Origin: Streptomyces sp. NBC_01775
GTDB taxonomy: Bacteria; Actinomycetota; Actinomycetes; Streptomycetales; Streptomycetaceae
Assembly: GCF_035917675.1 (NCBI RefSeq)
Contig: NZ_CP109104.1
Coordinates: 930,001-994,000 of the forward strand
Length of the DNA stretch: 64,000 nucleotides
Direction of reading: 5' to 3'
Below the pieces are notes generated by a model. It searched no databases. It saw nothing but the letters and a program-made list of their open reading frames with translations, and was not told the DNA's origin. Positions 59,900 through 64,000 of this stretch are shown piece by piece (the stretch's first letter is position 1; every line of letters starts with the position of its first letter). The position numbers and the translations under genes are program-made.

Positions 59900-60991
59900 A
59901 TGCCCCGCGCACTCACGGACGCTCTGGACACGTCCACGCGACACGCACCGGACCCGCACGCCCACCCGGCGGCCGTGCGGCTCGCTCCCGTCTTCGACGC
60001 CGAACGGCTGCGCGCCGAACTTGAGATCCTCACCGGTGACAGCTGGCGGCGGCAGCGGGCCTACTCCGAGGCGGGGGCGAGCGACGAACACCCCGCCGAC
60101 TGGCGGGTCCTGGCGCTGCGCAGCCCCGGCGGGGACCCCGCGCGTACGGACGCCGGAGGCCCCGGCCCGCTCCCCTACCGCGACACCCCCTGGCTGGAGC
60201 GCGCCCCGTACTTCGCGGAGATCCTCGCCTCGCTGCCGCCCGGGCTGCGGGCGGCGCGGCTGATGTCGCTGGGGGTGGGCGCTTCGGTCGAAACGCACCG
60301 GGACACGCCGCTGGGCTTCACCAAGGGCACGGTGCGGCTGCACATCCCCGTGACGACCAACGAGGGCGCGGTGCTCGTCCTGGACGGGGAGGCCTGCCGG
60401 TGGCAGCCGGGCACCTTCTGGTACGGCGACTTCTCGCGCCCGCACTCCGTCGCCAACCACGGCGAGTACGCGCGGGTGCACCTCGTTCTCGACCACGCGG
60501 TGAGCCCCGCGCTGTTCGGCCTCTTCCCGCCCGGCTTCGCCGAAGAGGTCGGCCTGGCGAACGTCCTGTTCGAGCGGCCGGAGGTCCCGCTGGGGCCCGT
60601 CGAGCGGGCCACCTTCGCCTGCGGGTTCACGGTGCCGGCCGACTTCCGGCACTGGTGGGGCGAGGCGCTGGACGAGACGGCCGACGGGCCGGGCGACACC
60701 GAGGCAGCTGTCGTGCCCCGGCCTGACGGCCTCTTCCTGACCGAGGCCGAGGCCGAGGCGGACGTCGGGGAAGGGGACGTCGGGGAAGGGGACGTCGGGG
60801 AAGGGGACGGGGGCAGGCGCGACGGGCCGGGCATCGGGCTGGTCCATGTCGGCGGCGGGGAGTTCCGGCTCCAGGGGTGGACGCAGGAGCGGACCCTCCA
60901 CCTGGACCGCGCGGCACGCACCGTCCGCTTCACCGTCCGCGACGGGTCCTCCCGCCGCACCTGCGAGCATCCGATGACGCCGAAGGTGTGA
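59900..60991 (+). CDS. Aspartyl/asparaginyl beta-hydroxylase-type Fe(II)/2-oxoglutarate oxygenase
   Basis: 363 residues, ATG 59900 behind AGGAGAG. Iron ligands H133-x-D135 in VETHRDT and His182 in RPHSVANHG, with Arg192 in EYARVHLVLD for 2-oxoglutarate, match the AspH domain (about 95-200). The C-terminal 120 residues are of unknown type and include three copies of DVGEG from an exact 15-bp tandem repeat (60761-60805). It follows the peptidase by 94 bases on the same strand and may hydroxylate the peptide product, which is inference from position. The gene after it is convergent. Confidence 0.83.
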   Translation: MPRALTDALDTSTRHAPDPHAHPAAVRLAPVFDAERLRAELEILTGDSWRRQRAYSEAGASDEHPADWRVLALRSPGGDPARTDAGGPGPLPYRDTPWLERAPYFAEILASLPPGLRAARLMSLGVGASVETHRDTPLGFTKGTVRLHIPVTTNEGAVLVLDGEACRWQPGTFWYGDFSRPHSVANHGEYARVHLVLDHAVSPALFGLFPPGFAEEVGLANVLFERPEVPLGPVERATFACGFTVPADFRHWWGEALDETADGPGDTEAAVVPRPDGLFLTEAEAEADVGEGDVGEGDVGEGDGGRRDGPGIGLVHVGGGEFRLQGWTQERTLHLDRAARTVRFTVRDGSSRRTCEHPMTPKV

Positions 60992-61039
60992 GGGGGGTAC
61001 CAGGGGCGGAGGCGGAGCAGCTCGGGCCCCGCCGCCTCG

Positions 61040-61591
61040 TCACTCTCTTCGCGCGGGCCCCAGCGGAGCGGCCTCGCGGAAGCCGCCCTCGTGGTGGACC
61101 AGGCCGGTCGGGCCGCCCTCGCCACCGCTGTCCTCCACCTCGCCGACGACGAGCAGATGGTCGCCGATCTCCCTCAGCAGCGTGGTGCGCGCGGTGAGCC
61201 AGAGCGGCGCCGCGTCGAGGAGCGGCAGCCCGCCTGGCCCCGGCGTCCACGGCACACCCGCGAACCTGTCGACGCGGCTGCGCGCGAACTGTTCCGCCAG
61301 GGCCTCGTTCCCCGGCCCCAGCACATGGACCGCGAAGCGCTCGGCCGCGCGTACCGCCCGCACGGTGGAGGCGGAGAGGCCCAAATAGAAGGAGACGAGC
61401 GCCGGTTCGAGCGACACGGAGGTGAAGGAGGTCGCCGTGAAACCGGCGGGCCCGGGGACGGTGATGACGGTGACCCCGGCAGCGTGCTGGCGCAGGGCGC
61501 GGCGCAGCGTCCCCGCCGGGTCGGCGGCGGAGCTCTGCGGTTTCGCGGCATACGCCGACGGGTGGGCCGTGTGGTGGGTGGAGACGCTCAC
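61040..61591 (-). CDS. Flavin reductase family protein
   Basis: 183 residues from GTG 61591 (overlaps the upstream stop as GTGA). HAAGVTVITVPGPAGFTATSFTSVSLEP (FMN-binding split barrel), LSASTVRAV and RFAGVPWTPGPGGLPLLDAAPLWL identify the family; the C-terminus has VGEVE and LVHHEGGF. It would supply FMNH2 to the luciferase-like monooxygenase two genes upstream in the same operon. Confidence 0.87.
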   Translation of the reverse strand: MSVSTHHTAHPSAYAAKPQSSAADPAGTLRRALRQHAAGVTVITVPGPAGFTATSFTSVSLEPALVSFYLGLSASTVRAVRAAERFAVHVLGPGNEALAEQFARSRVDRFAGVPWTPGPGGLPLLDAAPLWLTARTTLLREIGDHLLVVGEVEDSGGEGGPTGLVHHEGGFREAAPLGPARRE

Positions 61592-62481
61592 GCCTTCCCC
61601 TCTCGTGTTCCGGTCGGCGCGGTCGGTCCGGTCGGTCCGGTCGGTCCGGTCGGTCCGGTCTCGACGGTCAGTACCGGCGGGGCCGACGGCCCGCCCCGCA
61701 GGCGTTCGAGCCACAGCACGAGGGTGGCCGCCGTGCTGCGGTGCGACGCGTCGTTGAGGACGTCGTGCCGGCCCTCGCGCAGCACGCCCAGCGTGGCCAG
61801 CGGCAGCCGTGCGGCCAGGGCGCGGGCCTGGGTGAGGGGTGTGACGGGGTCGGCCGCGCCGTGCAGCACCAGCACGGGCAGCGCGGTGTGCGCCTCGCCG
61901 CGCAGCCGGTCGGGTACGGGGGTGTTGAGGGCGCCCCGCTCGAAGGAGGCATCGGCCGTCAGCCGGGCCCGGTGGGTCGGGCAGGCGGAACGGGCGTCGA
62001 GTTCGCTCTCCCAGGCGGCCTCGGCCCCGCTCCCTCCGCCGTCCGTTCCGGCCGCAGGGGCGTCGGCCGAAGCCGGTCCGTCCCCCGGCGCGGCTCCGGC
62101 CGCCGGCGCGGCTCCGGCGACGACCACACCTGCGAGGGGCAGTCCGGGCAGGGCCGGAACAGCCGCCGTGTGCAGGGCCTGGAGCGCGCCCGTGTCGCTG
62201 CCGACGAGGACCAGCGGCGCGGCCGGTTCGTCACCGGTGGCCGGCCGGATCACGGCCGCCGCCTCTTCGGGACCCGCGTCGGGCGGGAGCTCCAGCGCGT
62301 GCACCACATAGCCGTCGGCGGCCAGCCGCCGCCCGAAGCGCTCGTAGACGCCGGGGTGTTCGCCCCGGCCGGGCAGCACGAGCAGCGTGCCGCGCGGTGC
62401 GACGGCGGGCGGCGGGTACCAGGCGGTGGCCTCCTGCTCGGGTACGGGTACGGGTACGGGTGCGAGTGCGGGCTCTGTCAT
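61588..62481 (-). CDS. Alpha/beta hydrolase-like protein with Asp at the nucleophile position
   Basis: 297 residues, coupled to both neighbours by 4-base overlaps. LLVLPGRGEHPGVYERFGRRLAADGY fits the N-terminal hydrolase strand/helix, LHGAADPVTP the acid loop, and LREGRHDVLND the His loop. The nucleophile elbow reads VGSDTGAL: Asp stands where Ser is expected, as in haloalkane dehalogenases and epoxide hydrolases. Residues 128-150 are an Ala/Gly-rich insertion and the tail has five GPT repeats from a 9-bp DNA repeat (61613-61655). Role unknown. Confidence 0.75.
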   Translation of the reverse strand: MTEPALAPVPVPVPEQEATAWYPPPAVAPRGTLLVLPGRGEHPGVYERFGRRLAADGYVVHALELPPDAGPEEAAAVIRPATGDEPAAPLVLVGSDTGALQALHTAAVPALPGLPLAGVVVAGAAPAAGAAPGDGPASADAPAAGTDGGGSGAEAAWESELDARSACPTHRARLTADASFERGALNTPVPDRLRGEAHTALPVLVLHGAADPVTPLTQARALAARLPLATLGVLREGRHDVLNDASHRSTAATLVLWLERLRGGPSAPPVLTVETGPTGPTGPTGPTAPTGTREGKA

Positions 62482-63629
62482 CGGGCGCTCCCAGCGGTGA
62501 CGGAGGCGGAGGCCGTGGCCGTGGCGCGGTGGGCGAGTTCCTGGCGTACGAGGGGCAGCAGGTGCCTGCCGTAGTCGACGGCGTCGTCCAGCGGGTCGTA
62601 TCCGCGGATCAGCAAGGTGGTGACGCCGATGTCGACGTAGTCGAGCAGGGCGCGGGCGACGGTCTCCGGGGTGCCCACCAGCGCGGTGGTGTTGCCGCCC
62701 GCGCCGCTGGCGGTCGCCGTGGGGGTCCACAGGGCCCGGTCGTGCAGGTCCTTGCGGGCGGCGGCGGCCAGCAGCCGCTGGGACCCGGCGTTCTGCGGGC
62801 CGGCGTCGGAGGCTCCGACCCGCTGCTGGCGGACCTGGTCGAAGAAGGGGCTTCCCACTCCGGACTGGATGGTCTCCAGGATGCGGTGCGCCCGCTCCCA
62901 CGCGGCGTCCTCGGTCGGGCCGAGGATGGGCCGGAAGGAGACGCTGATGCGCGGCGGTGTGGACCGCCCGGCCGCTTCGGCCGCCGCCCGTACGGCGGCG
63001 ATCTGTTCGGCGGTCTCGGCCAGCGGCTCGCCCCACAGGGCGAAGACGTCGGCGTGTGCGCCGCCCACCCGGTATGCGGCCTCGGAGGAGCCGCCGAAGT
63101 ACAGCGGTATCCCGCTCTCCCGGTGGGGCAGCACGGCGGGGGCGTAGTCCTCGAAGCGGTAGTGCGCACCGGAGTGGCTGAAGGGCTCGGTGCTGCTCCA
63201 GGCGCGGCGCAGGATGCCGAGGTATTCGTCGGTGCGCTCGTAGCGCTCGTCCTTGCCGAGATAGTCGCCGTCGCGGCGCTGTTCGGTGTCGTTGCCGCCG
63301 CTGATGGTGTGGACGGCGACGCGGCCCTCGGTGAACTGGTCGAGGGTCGCGAAGGTCCGCGCGGCCAGGGTGGGTGCGACGAATCCGGGGCGGTGGGCGA
63401 CGAGCAGCCCGAGCCGTTCGGTGCGGGCCGCCACGTGCGCGGCGACCTGGGTGCCGTCGGGGCGGCCCGAGCTGTATCCGATGAGGACCCGGTCGAAGCC
63501 CGCGTCCTCGTGCGCGCGGGCGAACCGGACGGTGTACGCGGGGTCGATCAGCGGGCCTTGGCCGGGCCGGGTCTCGGAGGAGTCCTGGGTGCCGATCATG
63601 CCGATGAACTCGATGTCGGGCGGGGTCAT
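62478..63629 (-). CDS. LLM-class FMN-dependent monooxygenase (alkanesulfonate type)
   Basis: 383 residues. FDRVLIGYSSGRPDG, TERLGLLVAHRPGFV, ARTFATLDQFTEGRVAVHTISG and IPLYFGGSSEAAYRVGGAHADVFALWGEP are the SsuD/alkanesulfonate monooxygenase pattern; GTPETVARALLDYVDIGVTTLLIRGYDPL closes the barrel. It needs FMNH2, which the flavin reductase of the operon can supply. With an acyl-CoA-dehydrogenase-like neighbour (DszC/SfnB type), use of an organosulfur compound is likely. Confidence 0.9.
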   Translation of the reverse strand: MTPPDIEFIGMIGTQDSSETRPGQGPLIDPAYTVRFARAHEDAGFDRVLIGYSSGRPDGTQVAAHVAARTERLGLLVAHRPGFVAPTLAARTFATLDQFTEGRVAVHTISGGNDTEQRRDGDYLGKDERYERTDEYLGILRRAWSSTEPFSHSGAHYRFEDYAPAVLPHRESGIPLYFGGSSEAAYRVGGAHADVFALWGEPLAETAEQIAAVRAAAEAAGRSTPPRISVSFRPILGPTEDAAWERAHRILETIQSGVGSPFFDQVRQQRVGASDAGPQNAGSQRLLAAAARKDLHDRALWTPTATASGAGGNTTALVGTPETVARALLDYVDIGVTTLLIRGYDPLDDAVDYGRHLLPLVRQELAHRATATASASVTAGSAR

Positions 63630-63693
63630 GGGCGCGTGCCTCTCTGTCTGGATCTGTCTGGGCTGTGGGCCGGTGGGGCTCTGCGGGGTGGGA

Positions 63694-64000
63694 TCAGGCC
63701 GGCGCGGGGCCGGGCGCCGCGCGGTCGAGGGCCCGGCGGCCCGCATCCGCGAGGGCCGCGTCGTCCTGCGGGGTGTGGACGCGGGAGCAGAGCACGTCGC
63801 GGTAGTGGCGTTGCAGCGGATTGGCGCGGGTCAGCCCGTGGTTGCCGGTGAGGGTGAGGGCCTGCTCCACGGCGGAGACGGCGGCGCGGGTGCCCAGGAC
63901 CTTGGCGGTTCCGGCATGTGCCGCGGCCTCCTCGGCGGCGGCGCCGCCCGTGTCGAGGCGGGCGGCGAGCGCTTCCACCAGGGTCCGGGCGCCGGTCAGC
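63694..64000 (-). CDS. Acyl-CoA dehydrogenase family protein, C-terminal part (cut by window edge)
   Basis: About 102 residues are visible; the frame is open to the window end. The order AAHAGTAKVLGTRAAVSAVEQALTLTGNHGLTRANPLQRHYRDVLCSRVHTPQDD (seen in pieces) is the end of acyl-CoA dehydrogenase-like flavin monooxygenases such as DszC and SfnB. It is 64 bases upstream of the monooxygenase gene, in the same direction, so probably in one operon. Confidence 0.85.
   Translation of the reverse strand, partial: LTGARTLVEALAARLDTGGAAAEEAAAHAGTAKVLGTRAAVSAVEQALTLTGNHGLTRANPLQRHYRDVLCSRVHTPQDDAALADAGRRALDRAAPGPAPA

Noticed and set aside
59802..60263. Plus-strand ORF starting VSADLKDSGLTPPPALDD between the peptidase and oxygenase genes
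   Set aside because: GGAGG is too close to the GTG and the frame soon overlaps the AspH gene in another frame with Arg-rich text. A second RiPP precursor is not supported.
1..64000. tRNA, rRNA, riboswitch or origin sequences
   Set aside because: No cloverleaf with a CCA-type acceptor pairing, rRNA segment, known riboswitch core or DnaA-box cluster was recognised by eye; a covariance-model scan was not possible.

Overview
The window looks like a chromosome segment from a Streptomyces or close relative. GC content is very high, GTG and TTG starts are common, genes overlap by ATGA or GTGA, and the families are typical of the genus: CYP157/CYP154-type P450s, a bacterial class I terpene synthase, a SpoIIE-type phosphatase, DUF2267, DUF4232 and DUF6924 proteins, a Tat-exported class A beta-lactamase and actinobacterial teichoic acid enzymes. 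No rRNA, tRNA, CRISPR array or transposase was seen. The position and the many broken genes suggest an accessory region.

Layout. (1) 1-4.1 kb: the end of an MFS transporter gene, an idonate-type dehydrogenase, and a tandem P450 pair (CYP157-like lacking the ExxR motif, then CYP154-like). (2) 4.2-12.7 kb: a catabolic island. A five-gene overlapping operon encodes a luciferase-like monooxygenase, two DUF1185 proteins, an alpha/beta hydrolase and an aldehyde dehydrogenase. It is divergent from a flavin reductase/SnoaL pair and is followed by an FCD-GntR regulator and an NCS1 permease. TGCATG-centred palindromes sit on its promoters. (3) 13.8-18 kb: a small terpenoid cluster of terpene synthase, a second ExxR-less P450 and an FAD monooxygenase, bordered by gene wreckage (TauE/SafE, RecQ tail, ECF sigma, SDR tail). 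(4) 20.1-28.5 kb: a DUF4232 lipoprotein unit present twice as an inverted repeat, enclosing a 6.6 kb segment with an Asp/Glu racemase-like protein, a Ser/Thr kinase-Hsp70 fusion, a hydrolase and two regulators. (5) 28.6-36.9 kb: an acetyltransferase, then a wall teichoic acid operon (bifunctional cytidylyltransferase/SDR, two CDP-polyol phosphotransferases, an acyltransferase). (6) 37-45 kb: a TetR regulator with three copies of a 22-bp element around an amidase pair and an MBL hydrolase; then a beta-lactam response locus (BlaA-type LysR, BlaB-like serine protein, penicillin-binding protein, beta-lactamase). (7) 45-55 kb: an EamA exporter, DUF2267, a PP2C phosphatase, an amino-acid oxidation/uptake operon with its UTRA-GntR regulator, an SDR and an IclR regulator.

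(8) 55.2-61 kb is the most notable part. A broken RiPP radical SAM gene is followed by an 18-bp gene with a strong ribosome binding site that encodes the pentapeptide MRYIH. Next come a 13-bp hairpin, a P450, an overlapping secreted M28 aminopeptidase and an AspH-type Fe/2-oxoglutarate oxygenase. This matches the biarylitide class of minimal RiPPs (precursor MRYxH plus cross-linking P450), apparently with extra tailoring and peptidase genes. (9) 61-64 kb: an overlapping minus-strand operon of an FMN-dependent monooxygenase, an alpha/beta hydrolase and a flavin reductase, next to an acyl-CoA-dehydrogenase-like gene cut by the window edge.

All family calls are by eye from translated sequence; no database search was run.
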